Shown here: positions 15,101 to 30,100 of the stretch, in pieces | How the letters are laid out: each line of letters begins with the position of its first letter | Position numbering within the stretch: the stretch's first letter is position 1 | Assembly (NCBI GenBank): GCA_934047225.1 | Contig: OW203992.1 | Location: forward strand, 20,077,501 to 20,141,500 | DNA length: 64,000 nt | Direction of reading: 5' to 3' | From: Ypsolopha sequella | Taxonomy: Eukaryota > Arthropoda > Insecta > Lepidoptera > Ypsolophidae | Made by a program: the position numbers and the translations under genes | Notes under the pieces: generated by a model | Told to the model about the DNA's origin: nothing | Database searches by the model: none | Seen by the model: only the letters and a program-made list of their open reading frames with translations

Positions 15101-18100
15101 GGAACTCCTGAAAGCAAAAACGAATTTTTCTTGTTTGTCTCATGCCAGTTTGGAAACTAAATAAAGAACATGAAATAAATTATAAAATGATCTCTTCAAT
15201 TACTCCGATAAGACTTACTAACCCTCTCCTCTAATTGTTATAATTTCTTCACAAAGAGAATTAACAAAAAACGACACTTTGAATTCGTATTCTTTTGGTT
15301 CTTTTGGTAGGAAGTAGAACGCAATGTTTGTGTGCTCGCCCCGACTTACGCTTATGGTGCTACTATGCCTGTGCAAATGTAATTCTGGCAGATCGTTAAA
15401 ATTGAATTCCAACCTGGAACGTAAAACATATTATTTTAATAATATTCTTTTTTTGTCCTTTAGAGTAATTATTATATTAGACATATATTAGCAACCATTA
15501 GAAAACGTACGTGACAGGCTTAACATCATCATTAGTAAAACGGAAGCGCTTTAAGTAAGTTTTTGCTGGAGCATTTATTATGCATTTTCCGAAGTCGATC
15601 TCCTTGCACGAGAAACGATATAGTGGTCTCTTTATCGTTGCATGTAAATTAATTATGTATACTGGGCCATCTCCGATCTGAAATGCAATTAAGGAAATCA
15701 TATGGTATGATGAGATGGGGCAATTTAACCCTCACAGGACGAATGACATATAATTATGTCCCGTCGTCTGTTGTCTTACCCCCGGTTTCTGAAAGGCCAA
15801 TCAAAGTTAACAGTAGATTAAAAAAACTTTAACCGCAAATAACGGTGAAAATAAAGCATATATGAAGTCTGAATAGTGGTGAATCAATAATTAACTTAGT
15901 TAATTTTTGATTTCAATGTAAAATTCCCACTTTTTCTGGCTTAATCCGCAGATAATTATTTTTTAATCTACTGTTAACATTGATTGGCCTTTCAGAAACC
16001 TGGGGTTAGTCTTTTTTTTTCGAGTCCTGTAAGAGTTGCTAATAAACTGCATAAATTTATAAAATATGGTATGTAAAGTATCACTCACAGACAAAGTGAT
16101 TGGGAACGCATGAACAACAACTTTTCTCAAATTAAAGTGCAAAGTACAGTCTTTTTCTAATCCTGGAGCAATGTAGCCACTACTGGGCTCCACGTCGACT
16201 TGCAAGTACTTCTTCACAGAAGCATTATTGTGCTTCCAGTCAAACGAAAACGTCTTTGATCCTTCGTTTTTTATTTTAAACTCTATTTTTCGCTCGCGTG
16301 TTGACGCCGTCTGCAACATATACATACATGCTTTTACTTATTATTCCTGCCTTACTCCTATCCTATCACAGTAATACTGTGAGGCTATAAATTTTGCTAT
16401 TGCTGTAAAAATCTATAAAATTTGGTTATATTACCTCTTCTAAGTGAATATTTGTGACAGCTTGGCTATTGAGCTCATGGTCGTTTCCAAATATGCAATA
16501 TGTAACTTTAGATTTTATAGAATAACTCAAAGCGTTAACTGTTATAGTCAATGGTTTCGTCAAATGTTTAACACTGCAATATATTTTGAAGGTCAATGGA
16601 CCATCTATTGCAGGAGTATATGTTATCCTAGAAAATTAAATGGTGATTAAAATGAATCAAAAAGTTTATTATTCCCAAAGCAAAATTTCATAACAACACT
16701 TACTTAATAGGCATCTCCGAACGTGGTTTCAGTACGCCTTCATTTGGTTCAACTATCACGGGAGTCTTCCCAGTTTCATCGCATAAAGAATTCCCCTTAA
16801 ATTCAAACCGAAGTGTCTTTGTTTCATGATTCTTTAATATAACTGACTCGGTCGTTGTGAATCCCACAAGAGAATTCCTTATCCACAAAATCTTAGGAAC
16901 GAACTCGAGAACAGGTTCCCTGACGATACCAACAACCAGCAAATTCAGCGCTAATGAATGATGCGGTATAATAAATTTCCATTGTGTTTCATAGACCTGA
17001 AATTCAAAGTCTTGAAATTAAGGAGTTATTTACGACGGTTTTGGTAGATCACATGCAAAGTTTAAAAATGCTTACTCCCGGATCGGTTGGCACAAACGTG
17101 AACGTGACGTTGGTCGAAGTGCCTCCTTCCAGGAACCCCTTCCACTTGTCGCTTTGCACTGGCACCATCTTTGATTTCTCAGTCACCACACGCTCCAATA
17201 TAAAATCATAACCTTCATTCGTTGGATTTATTAATTTTATAGTCCTGAAAATGACAAAAGCTAAAGGCATTTCGAAGGTGTTGATGGAGGCTTTCTAGTA
17301 TTTCAAGAATAGAACCTATTGAGGTCATAATGTAAAATAACATCTATCACTTTCTGGGAACTTGGGATTTTACAGTATTAAAAACTGTTATTATTATTAT
17401 TATTATTATGTTGGTACACTTTTCATGGGGGCCCGGTCATTTAAAAGGCATTCATGGGGCTGACGCCATCATTTAAGAGGCTTTTAATAATCTAAGGTGA
17501 GATGGCTGCATCCATGGAAGCCTCTCCCGCAATGTATCATTAAGATATACTAAGTTAATAAAATATTTTTTATAAAATACCGTTTATATGGGCTTTTTTG
17601 ATTCGGCAAACGTTAAAGAAACACAGCGGTATTGGCGACGTAAATATGCGTCGCACCTTTCCGAACGCAGCCCACCCTAAGCATACTTTTCTTTCAGCCT
17701 CGGCGTCGAAGTTGTTTTTACCCAGCTGGATAACTTGACTCAGGTAAAAAATATTTTTGAACAACTTCGAAAAGTCTTGATCGGCGATTTTAATCAAGAC
17801 CGACTTTTTAACAATTTGTCAATATTATTTTTGTATCATGCCACATAATGCAAATATGGTACAAATTTTGTCACTAATGGATTTGCAGTGGACAAAAGAA
17901 ATATATTGACAGTTGAGTCAATAAAACCAATATTACTAACTCAATATAATTTAAAGAATATGACAAATGCGCAATTTAATCGCGAAATTTCTTCAAAAAC
18001 AAACTTGTTTAAAGCCGTTGCTAGTGACAAAAGTATAAAGTGCAAAAAATGTAATTTCAGTTAATAAAGTTTAATTATAATCTAAAGAGTTTTATTTTCA

Positions 18101-21100
18101 GCAAAAGACCGGACTTTTTCACAGAATTCAGGATTATTTATTGCTTGCGACCGGCTTTTCAATTTCAAGTCCTGGTAACCCTACCCGCAGACCCACTCGT
18201 CTGGAAGAATCGCTTAGGCAGCGCAGGATTTCCTCCGTTCTTGCAGCGATTCCGCCATTATCACGATGGCATTAACAAAGCGAAGATGTGAAATGTACTC
18301 TCATGTCACGTTTATGCCTCATCTATTCCAGTCTGGTATTCCAAAGACTTTGGAGGACGCGGCTGACTTATTATAAATGATAATTGTGTCCATTCGGCGC
18401 AACACGACTTAACTTTTTTGACAGGACTAAACTTAATTTGAGCGTTCTGTCTTTTTTTTTCTGTATCGAAAAGACAAAGACAGAACGCTCAAAATAAGGT
18501 TAGTCCTGTCAAATTAGTTGTGTTGCGCCGAATCGACATCAATATAGAATAAATATTACATACTTTCTGTAACAACCAGAGCCCAAAACGTTGAATTCTA
18601 AAACAGTTATTTGAGTAGGCAAAGCCACTCCCCCGACGACCTTACGTCTGCCTGCAGTTAGATAGTCACTTTCTTCCACTTCGAGATGGCAGTAAGGTAT
18701 CAGAGACTTTGCTAATATTGCGCAGCTTATATTCTGATCGCGGATTGGATCTAAATTATCTGCCGAATCAACAATTATTGTCATTGAATTTTATTTATAA
18801 ATATAAAGTATTGTTTTCAAATTTTCTTTTTTTTTTCAATTTAATACCTATAGTGCTCTTCAGTCGTACTTTATAATCAAACGCATCCATGGGAGCAAAG
18901 ATTATTTTAAATGTTTTCGTAGTGCGTGGTAGGATACACTCTTTGGTCGGTTCGATCGTGAATGGTAGCTGAACTTCGAACCAGGTGTCCACACTGGCTC
19001 TTTCTTCGTTCTCGCTAAACAGCGTCGAATTACTGCTCTCTACAAGTACAAATAATTGTAATCAGTGCGTAATAAGTACAGGGGATCTACCGCGTAATTC
19101 TCATTTGTATCAACTTCAAGCAAATGCATGCGAAATTCAACGCGTGCAAAAGAGATGGCATGTTAGGCGGGCGTCGTCGCACGCACGTCAAATTTCAATC
19201 TCAAGTTGATGTTGATGAAAATGAGAATTACGCGGTAGACCCGCAGGTGAATAAAGTGTCTGTTTGTAATTTTGAGATATTTAAGTAAAATTAAGCGCTT
19301 TTGTGTGTTTATACGTGAACAAGGTCTAGGGAATTTATTACAATTGTCTGTCTGATTAAAACAGGTAATCGCAGATACTTAGGTCGATTCGGCGCAACAC
19401 AACTTAACTTATTTGACAGGACTAACCTTATTCTGAGCGTCCTGTCTTTGTCTTTACGATACAGAGAGAAAAAGACAGAACACTTAAATTAAGTTTAGTC
19501 CTGTCAAATAAGTTAAAACGTGTTACACCGAATTGATACAATTATAAACTTAAGGGCCTTACTATTGCCAAATAGGTACTTTCTAAAGCCTACTTCTCGT
19601 GTATGGCCAAACCAAAAATAATGAAAAAATGTATTATGAATAATCAACTCTTAGACAACATATGCAACATTTTTCTTTTTCATACCACCAAAACTTCTAC
19701 ATGAATTATTTTTTTTACTGAATGGTGTTATTTGACCTTAAATTCCCTATTGCTCCTGAGTGGCTTGGCCGATTGAATGTATCTATGCTTTGATAAATAG
19801 ATAAACTTTATAGCTATAAACATAACATAAGATTATTCAATCGAGTAATCACGTCCAAGTGAAAAGTATAATTTTCTCCTATTTCGCCCTATCAAGGACG
19901 CAGCGAGCGTCGTAACAGCCACTATGCATTGCGCGCTGATATGAACGTTATTTCAATGTCGTTTTCGTTGATATTTGTAGTGACATATATATCGAGCTGC
20001 TAATTTGGCGATGGTAATCGCCTTAACCGACGTAACTTTTAAATGGAAGTAACACAAGTTATGAGTTCTTTGTGGTACAAGGAGGGCATAATTTATATAG
20101 GTACTTATATTTTAAAATTAAATACCCTATATAGAAATTATATATTTTAAAGAAAAAGCTTGTGTATCGTGGGTGAAAAAAATACGAGGGGCTAAAGGTC
20201 CGATGGGGTCGAAACTATATAAATTTTGTTTCTATGGTCAGTCAAAGATAGTTTTTAGTCAGTGTACATTTTCAACATTTAATAAAAGCAATTCGTGTTC
20301 GGTGGAATTCAGTTGTCTAGCCTGTTAGTCCGGGAGCTGGCCGCTCCAAACCCTACCTCATCGTATTACCGGCAATAAAGATTTTACAGATAAAGTAGAC
20401 CATTAGTGGTCCTAAAATAAATTGGTCTGCCGTGGCGCAACCTGGCACGTTGTGAACAAGATTTTTTTTAAGCAGCCTTTTTTCCTATAAAATATTTTAC
20501 ATACTTACCGAATAAAACTAAAATGCTGAGATAGAGACTATTAAGTAGAACGTGAATCAGCAAGTCTGCCACGTCAAATGTTGGTGGATGTTGCAGGCAG
20601 ACCACATTTAGCAGTTAGCTGACACCCATATTTTACCTTATCGACTTACCGAGTGAAACCAATTTTTTATATTAGATCATGTAAAACTGCATACATCAAC
20701 TTTGGTCTGCCAGCACGCGGCCTGGCAGTTTTTCATATATGAATGGTTTTGTCAGTTACTTATTATACCGTAAAATTTTGAATACCTAAGAATCTTTAGG
20801 GGGTGAACCTATACTAAAAATCACTCTGCCTCCTCCGATCATGGGTAATAGGTAATAGTACCTACGTAAATAACGTAAAGCTGTCGAAGAAAATACGAAT
20901 AATGCTAATTCAATGTAATTAATTACACGCCGTTAAATTAAGAAACTTTAGCAGGTGTACTCATACATACAAACAACTTTTACTATGGAAAAACTCTAAA
21001 ATCGCGAAAAAATTGTCAGTTTCATACAAAAGTTCGATACCTTCTCGATCAATTGCCCACATATTAAAATGTAAAAAAAAATATGAAAAATTTGTAATAC

Positions 21101-24100
21101 GTGTTTACGTAAAGATTACAGGAAAAATAAAGCGGTCGAAAAAATCACGAAAAAATATTACAAAATTAAATTTATCATCCACAATACGGAACCCTTGGTA
21201 TGCGAGTCTAACTCGCACTTGACCGGTTTTTTTTTTCTGCGTTTCCAGAGTTGGACCCATAATTAAATTTGTTCGTATTTATGTATGTTTACATTCACCC
21301 CTTAAAGATTCTTAGGTATTCAACATTTTACGGTATATAAGTAACTGACAAAACCATTCATATATGAAAAACTGCCAGGCTGCGTGCTGGCAGACCAAAA
21401 TTTATGAATGCAGCTTTACTAGAGCTAATATAAAAAATTGGTTTTACTCGGTAAGTCGATAAGGTAAAATATGGCTGTCAGCTGACTGCTAAATGTGGTC
21501 TGCCTGCAACACCCGCCAACATTTGACGTGGAAGACTTGCTGATTCACGTTCTACTTAATAGTCTCTATCTCAGCATATTAGTTTTATTCGGTAAGTATG
21601 TAAAATATTTTATAGGAAAAAAGGCTGCTTAAAAAAAATCTTGTTCACTACGTGCCAGGTTGCGCCACGGCAGACCAATTTATTTTAGGACCACTAATGG
21701 TCTACTTTATCTGCAAAATCCTTATTGCCGGTAATACGATGAGGTAGGATTTGGAGCGGCCAGCTCCCGAATTATGTGCGTGACTGACCAAAATCGCATC
21801 GCGCGGCCGCCTTCCTCAGTGACTTCGCTGATAAAATAATTTCTAGTGTCTTCAAACTTACAGAATCCACCGTTTCAATTATTTAAAAAGATAAGTTTTC
21901 ACATTCAACAAGGGCGAAAAGTGGGGTTTCCCTGATGATTTGGTAGATAGAATTAATCGAAGATAATTCGTTTATATTAAATTATTTTAAGGTGTGTTAA
22001 TTCGAAAACCATTTCGAGATTTAGGTTTAATAAGCCGTATTTTAGAACTTGTGGTCTAAAAAACCTTATGATGATGAATATTTTTACAAAAAAGCTGCAA
22101 CTTCCATTTCCCTTCGTGTGACGTCACTTGAGAAATGGCTGTTTAAAAATTTGTCCTTTGCTATGAATTATATATGCTATACATTTATAATATTTTGCTT
22201 CTGACTGATTTGACAGATTGATGACAGATGTGTAGACAGACAGATACAGAACACTTTTTTTTTAAAAGCAATCACACATCACAATCCGTATCTATGTCTA
22301 AAATTTTCAAGTGACGCCATATCGGATAATTCTTTAAAAAATTATAAATAATGAAAACTATGCCCTAAAATGGCGTATACCATCTGAATATAAATAAAAA
22401 AATTAATTTAGAAATTAAGCTATAGGAATTGCGCAGCCCAATTACCGTATTTCTATGACGTGTGTGTTAGGTTGACGTGCAGGAAACGCAGAGACAGGTG
22501 AAACGTAGTACAACATCTTTTTTTTTATTCATTTTCATTTACAGCACTCCCTACGAGCCAAATAGCATAGAATTAAAACGAGTAGGCAGAAGTTTCCTTT
22601 AACTCCTGATAATTTGGAACGAAGCGAGTACTTTATTTTATGCGATATTTAATAAAAAATGTTATAGTACGTTACCTGCTCGTCAACCTGACATACGCGT
22701 CAAAGAAATACAGTAATTGGGCTGCGGAAACGTCTTCAACATGCAAGTTAAGAGGCTATGCGAATTTTATTGTTGTCACTGTCACTCCAAGCGAAAACAC
22801 GCTCAGTGCGAGAGGGGCGGATTCAGGGGGAAAGCAAAAAATGTTAGTTTTATAATTTTATTAAAAAAAACCTAAAATAGCTAGCAAAATTTCAAATATT
22901 AAATCTCTAGATATTGTTGAAACACACCGTATAAAATATGTTTGAGTTCTGTATATGGTTCCTATTCGTCAAACGAGGAGAAAAAGTGTGTTTGAAGACC
23001 TCATTTCAACAATTATTTCTATCGAGAAAAATTTATCCAAACATGTTTTCCAATTTCAAATCCCTAGATTATATAGTCAAAATGCATATACCAGAAACTG
23101 ATTATAATTTTCCGTATATTTCATGAAATACACAGAAAAGAAACACCCGTATTTTTTTCGCATATCGCCTTAAAAACGTTTTCTTACCAGCTTCATCTGT
23201 TTGTTCTTTATTCGATGTCCCATCAGTCAATGCGGACAGCACATTATCGCCAGTGGGTTTTGAGTTAGCCTATAAATAAATAAAACTAATTATTGCACCT
23301 ACATTTTAAAACAAGCATATATGTGCATATATTAGATTTAAAATCACTTCATATTTTTTGTCTAATCTTGCTGGGTACTGTTCATCGATGATGAAGTTCC
23401 AATAAATTTTCATTTGTACATTGCTTGTGTTTTTTACGGTGAACTCGCAAGTTCTTTTCTGTAATAGGTAGAAAAAGTTTTATTGCAATCTATCGTAGCA
23501 CGATTAGCACGACGTTAATTTAAAGTAAACTAGCAAGAGTATAAAAGTTTAACCTGATATATAAATGTATCATTAAAAGAAAATTCTTCCAGTAATGAGC
23601 AGTTGTATGAGGTATATTCCGTTTTCGCTGAATATAAAATAGATATATTAATAACTCCTAGCCCCACTTCAAAAGCCCCCGGTTCATTAAGAACTTCCTC
23701 TCGCCTCTCGTTCAAACCAGTTTCTCTGAAAAATATACAAGTTTTCGTAATACTTTCTTTAAATTTCTACAACAACAGCACCTACTCAATTTTTTTGAAT
23801 GATACCTGTTGTGATTGAACTTTGTTACACACTTCCGGCTGTCCCATGTTGTCCCTTTCAAGTCGATTGTTAAAGAATCGTCGCTGATTGCTAACAATGT
23901 GCAGTTCACAGTTTCCTAACAGAATATAATTATAGAATATAATTAATGTAAATATGTACGTATGGTTGCATATGTCGTAGGAAATTTAAAAAGAAGGAAA
24001 ATCCTCAAAGGTCCGGATAACTGGAAACTTTCTGTTTAGAACTAAAGGGGTCGACCTTCGCTCGGCTCACCAAATTTATTTACATGTAAACCGAACACGC

Positions 24101-27100
24101 TCCTCTACGCGTTTCGCTCGTTGTCGCACTTAATTTTGACTTTTTGTTGAATAGCAACCAAATCATGCTAGGATGATTACCAAATTCTTCCCTAGTTTCC
24201 AATTATACGGAACTTTGCAATCGTCCTAGGATTTTTGTATTGATTCGTTTTTACCTATTATCCTACGACACATACAAATCTTATTATGTAAATATCTAAA
24301 TTAAACTTAATATTTATTTAGTTTTTAAATGAGCAAGTGAACATTCGACAAATTTATCAATAGGTCGGTACGAGTACTATAAGGAGTACTATGGTACTGG
24401 CTGTAAACCAGCGTTGGAGATTAATCTCCAACATTTTCTGAGCCAGGGCCAGTTTAGTATTTTACAGTGCATGCTATAACTTTTGTAAGTATGTTATTTA
24501 TGTTTAAAAAATGTTGTGCTTTTTCTTTGTGTGTTTTTGTATTGGTTCGTTTCGTATACATACTGTATGTATTAATAAACATTTTTCTATTCCATTCTAA
24601 CCCTTTTCAAATTAATCGGCTGGGTAGATATGAACATGATTTCCAAATCTTTTTCTTCAGTTGGTGAAATAAATCCAACAGAAGGCTTGATAACCACGTA
24701 CTCGGTCATATTCCACATGAATTTGTATACTTTATCCGAGTTATTAACCATAATTACTGATCTCTTTTGAAGAATATTAAGCTCGCATCCACCTGTTGAT
24801 TTATCGTTTTATTAAATGTATGCATACTGAACCTCTTCTCCCAAAACTTGAATAACATTAGTCATTTCTTTATTGTTTCACTTATACTTGCCAAAATCTA
24901 GAAGGTATTTGAGTGAATGTGTCTCTGAACCGCTGCTTGCGCTGTGTTTAGTTAGACTAGCTGATGGTTTCTTTTTATTGTCTTTTGAACTTCTCTTGCC
25001 TCTCTTTCTTGTGCTATTAATAGTAGCCGTAGACGCTGTAGTCATATTCTCGTCAAGTTCACCTACAACTTCCAGACCCACTAATATGACATCTTCCATA
25101 AAGGCCTCAGCTTCACATGATACCTGTTTTATTTTTTATTTTTAATGCGTGATATATCACTGCTTAGAAAGGAATAGTTATAAAAATGGGTAATGATAAA
25201 TATGAACTACTCGATGTAGAAAACCTTTTTACCGTAAATATTTCGTACGGATTATCCTTAATTTTAATATTCAGACTACAATTTTCTGTTCCCTTTTTAA
25301 TTGGGTTAAAATTAACATAAATAGAAATAAAATCGTGCGGTTTTGTTATAACTTCGAGCATGTTCATTCTTTGATCTGAAACAAACATAAATGCTTTATA
25401 ACATGTTCGTAATTTCCGCTACAAGATACGGTGTCGTACATACTGGTCTAAGCAAGCATAAATACCTGTATCATAGATTAACTGATCTATTGATGTATCT
25501 GCAGTTAGCCAAAATGTTGATTGTTGCTCATTCGTCGGCGTCTGCACTAAATTTAATTCGACTTGACTCATAACAGAACTTATGTTCTGGAACTTGATGG
25601 CTTGTTTACTTATAGATCCAACACAAGTCACTGGAAGATACAAAACTCCGAATCTGCCCTGTTTCATACTTGGCTCTGATATCGCTATTCTTGGAATGTT
25701 GCCTTCACCTATCAGGCATATCTTAAACGTATGGGATTTGTTTTCATAAAGTTTAAGATTTATTTCCAAAACGGCCCGGTATTCCTGTGGGGAAGTAGAA
25801 TGTTCAGTTATATTGACTGAGCTGAAGAGAAATTCAGCTCTAATTCTCTCAGAACCTCAAATGGTAATTGTTAAAGTTAATTTTGGTATCGGTCAGTTAT
25901 CTATCGTCCATGCACTCGAATAATGCATCCTCAGATTAGAAGCGTGTGTCTACAGACGTTAAATGTTTTATCTATCCATCTATCTACGTCGAGTTTTTAG
26001 AAAAAATAAGGCTGGTTGCCCTTCCATGCCACTACAAAAAATATTAAGACTCACAAAAACCATTAATAACTAGTAGTAAGCTGAGGAATCTGACTAGTAG
26101 CTGTCCATGTCCATACACTGGGTGTTAATATGATGTTGCGGAAGCCGGAAATGGCGATAGTACTCGTCCATACAAACAACTTTTACTACGGAGCCATCCC
26201 TCGAATCGTGAAAAAAAGTCAGCTGTTCCATAGAAAAGTGACATAGCTACCCGACCAAAATGAATGAAACACCTGTTCTTTTTTTCTCAATTTTTTTTGA
26301 CGATAAGTTATTCGTATGGACTATTACTATTGCTTGTTTCCGGCTTTCGCAACTCCATATTAACATCCTGTATAGCGTCATTGATTATTGCCGATTTTCG
26401 ACCCATCCTCTACAATCATCCTATCATCATTATCTAATGACCCCACCCTCTCACAAAACTGATGTAATTTTCGTTGTATATTGTTGTGTAAACAATAGTT
26501 TTTCTTTTTTCTTTTGGAAAGACCCCCATTATTGCCATCTTTGCTCATGATATTGTATTACCGTCATCCGCAGACCAGAGCCCTCCCTCCTAATTTCGAA
26601 TGACGTAATATATGGACGACCCCTAACAAATAGATTTGAAGACGTCTTAAATTTGGTGATATAATGATTTTCGTGGACTACAACGTCATATTACAAGGTT
26701 AGGTGGCATTAATTTATGCAGCCATATGCATACTGAAGACTCGGTAAGTGCTCAGTATCAAGGTTCGATGATCCTTTTTGTGAAATTCATAAATTATTTT
26801 TTTCGTGTTCCCTAAAACCGCAAGCGCAGCCCCGGGTCAAATAAGAGGTCATCATTTTATTTTGCGAAATTAGCAAGAAATATTATCGATCCGTGATAGT
26901 ATTATCACAGACCACTTGCCAAGCTTATCGTATGAATTAATGTCACCTTATTAAGCTTTTCTCGTATTTCTAAATATTAAACACAATTTTAGGGACTATT
27001 TGTTTTTGATTTTATACTTGTTACTTTTTATAATATAATGAATACTCGAATATACATCCATATAGTGTTAGTAAGTTTTTTAGGGTTCCGTACCTCAAAA

Positions 27101-30100
27101 TGAAAACCCTTAACCCTTATAGGATCATTTTGTTGTCTGTCTGTCTGTCTGTCAAGACCCTTTTGCTCTGGCCCCGTATGAGATATCTAGTTGAAACTGA
27201 TATCTCCTACAGAAGTCTACGCCCCCAAAGTGCTGTACAAAATTGGGCGTCTAACTCGACGCGAAAAAAGGTTATTGTACTTTGCATAATCAATTTCATA
27301 CAAATTTGCTCACCAAGAAAACCTATAGAGCACTTCCAGTTGACTTAGAAACTTAAAATTTCGTTTACAGGTAGGTCTTATAGCACACACATAGGAAAAA
27401 ATCTGAAAATTGCAAATATTTTATAATTTAGGAAGTTATAATTGACCAACTTAATTAGACACTTTAGATAGATAGAGTTGAATAGATCGTAAGTGGCAAG
27501 TTAAGTTGGTCATTTATAACTGCAAGTGGAATGATTTACCATAATGTTTTTGGGCAGGGCCGTACCCAGACTGTATAATCAGGACAGGCTCAGAAAAAAT
27601 CAGGGTAGGCTGAAAGCTAAAATTATCCACTACTAGATTTTGCCTGCGGCTTCGCCCGCGTTGATTTAGTTTTTGTATAGTCCTTTAGAATCTGTCTAAT
27701 TAGAATTTTCTAAATCCTTAGCAAGCTCTGACTAGCGGCTAGGTTAGGCTCAACATTTTCCAGGGCAGGCTGGACAGGCTAAGCCTGCCCTGGCGTACCC
27801 CTGGCTATGGGCCTGTTTTTAGGGTTCCGTATTGTGGGGTGGTACGGAACCCTTTGTGCGCGAGTCTGACTCGCACTTAACACCGGTTTTTTTCAAATAT
27901 TTATCATATATTTATCCAAGATCTAATATATAAAACAACCTATTAATTAACACGTTTTGTGTTGTTTTTGAATGTTTAACGTTTATCGCATCGCATATCG
28001 CATTGCAAATGGGATTGCAGATATATGGGGTTCTTATTGTTCCTTGAACAATCGGAAGTATTATTCGTTGTTCTGCCAGTCTTACTAGAAAATTGGGAAA
28101 TGAAAAAACCTTCATCTAGCAAAATGTATCCTCTAGCTAGGTATTGTCTCCGTTACATATCAGTAAATAAGAGTTCAACCAATGTTAAGCTTTTTGGCCT
28201 TGGTATTGTAGAATAAGACTTGAAAGGTAAATAACAATTAGTAAAAACATTTACCTGTAACACTTTTGGTGTAAATATGATGTCTAAATTTGTATGTACC
28301 AATGGTTCTATGTCAGTTTCGTATTTGTTAAGAGAAAATATTTCCGCATTGGTATTATTTTGATATTTCAATGCCATATTGATATTACATGAAACCAGAC
28401 CATCATTATACAAATCTATAGTAGCTATATATTTCGTTTGGACGATTACGCTAAAGAAGTGTAGACTCTCAGTGTCCTCTACAAAAACACAATGAGGCGT
28501 AACCTCTGGTACTTTATATTCAGAAATACTTTTTACTATGTGGTGTTCTCTAAACGTCGTCTCTATGTTCCATACATCCAATGAAGGCATTGCTCCTACG
28601 CCAACCAACTTCAAAGGCACGCCTTGACCTTCAATGGGATTTGTGTCGCTGACGACAATAGTAATTGTCTCCTCAAATATCTTAGGTGCTGTGGCCAAAA
28701 ATTGTACAGGTATCATCTTACTAGCACCTGGTGCTAGAAGATTATCATCATTTGCTATTATGAAATTACCACATTTTAGAGGAAGCGTTTTCAATCTGAA
28801 ACAATTGGTCGTGATCAAAGGCATTTTACGTTAATGGTCGTGATATATTTGATTTGATATACTTACGATTCGTGTAAAGATTACTTAACGGTTTAATGGG
28901 TTTTCACTGTTTGTGTAGCTTAGCGTCCCTGGATAACGTGAGCTTTGTGAACTGAAGTGTACGACTTGAACTACATTTTGAAATAAACCTCTCCTAGACC
29001 TAAGCTTAAAATCGGTGTTTAGCAAGGACAAAGTAGCGGGCTAAAACTTAGCTTTCAATAATTATCTAAAAATAATAGGTAAATAAAAACTAGTACCTGT
29101 CTTTCCCCTTCGTGGTTGACGAAGATGCGCTGACATCTTGCACTGTATTCTGATATTTCGAGGGTAACACGATGTGATAAGTAAATGGACATTTGCTCGT
29201 GTTCTCGAGAAACAATTCTCTCGTTGCTAGGTTTCCTACCGGTGCGATTTTGAAGTTTAGTTGTCGCAGAGGAAAAAGAGTGAACCTGAAAATATAACAG
29301 GAATCAATCATAAAAGCTTTGAAAGATATGATATAATTTGAAGAGAAACAAACCATGACGATAAAACGTCTTACGTGTTATAAAAAGATGCAATAGTCAC
29401 GCAGATAGGGAACTTAGCGACCACAACCTGCTCCTTGCCTCCGTCTAACAACAAACAGTTGTATGCAGGAACATTCACTAGATTCACTGAAGTTTTTGGA
29501 CTGCATTGAAATGTTACTGGGATAATTTTCAAAGATGGCGGTAATAATCCGTTCATTTGGGACGCTTCGAACGATTTCAATAGAGATGGTTCAGGAAAAT
29601 CTTTAACTTTTTCTAACCTGTAATAATTATAATGGAAGCTTTAATCAGTATAAACTGAATTTAGATTAGAAACAGCAAACAATAAAATACAGGTTGGTGC
29701 GTTGAAATGGGCCAGTATCTAAAAAAATTAATGATAATGACGTATTAAAATGATCTACCAAAATTTTTATACTTGATCTCTTAGAAATTTTATCCTTTAT
29801 TGGATATTTTACTAAGCACACATAAAAAATCAGCGCTGTTACAAACGGCTCTTGGTTTGAAGATTTTAGTATAGAGCTACGAATAATAATTCGCTAGAAG
29901 CCGTGTAACTAAGCCCAAAAAATGGTTCCACGAAATAGAAATCGCGGAAGGCGGGGCGTAAAATAGGGACATCAGTTCGTCATTACACCTTGAGTCGTGT
30001 GTTTGTGCCGCGGGAAATTTCATTTGTGCATATTATTGTGTTTTTGCACTATTTGATTTTACTAATATGCTTTCGTGTGTCGTGAAGTGGTGTACAAGCC

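Larger units (their letters stand above)
17245..18563. other. Intron w27-w28 (1.3 kb)
   Basis: Contains a short TTA microsatellite at 17389-17409, a pair of CATTTAAAAGGC / CATTTAAGAGGC repeats near 17440-17480, and palindromic MITE P1 copy 2 at 18388-18537. The remainder shows no coding or family signal that I can name. Confidence 0.6.
25785..28254. other. Intron w17-w18 (2.5 kb)
   Basis: Contains fragments of the GGGTTCCGTAC repeat family (26155-26245, 27075-27350, 27818-27890), a short inverted pair TTATAATTGACCAACTT / AAGTTGGTCATTTATAA (27431-27518) and a Helitron-like end (27628-27800). The rest is unassigned AT-rich sequence. Confidence 0.6.
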
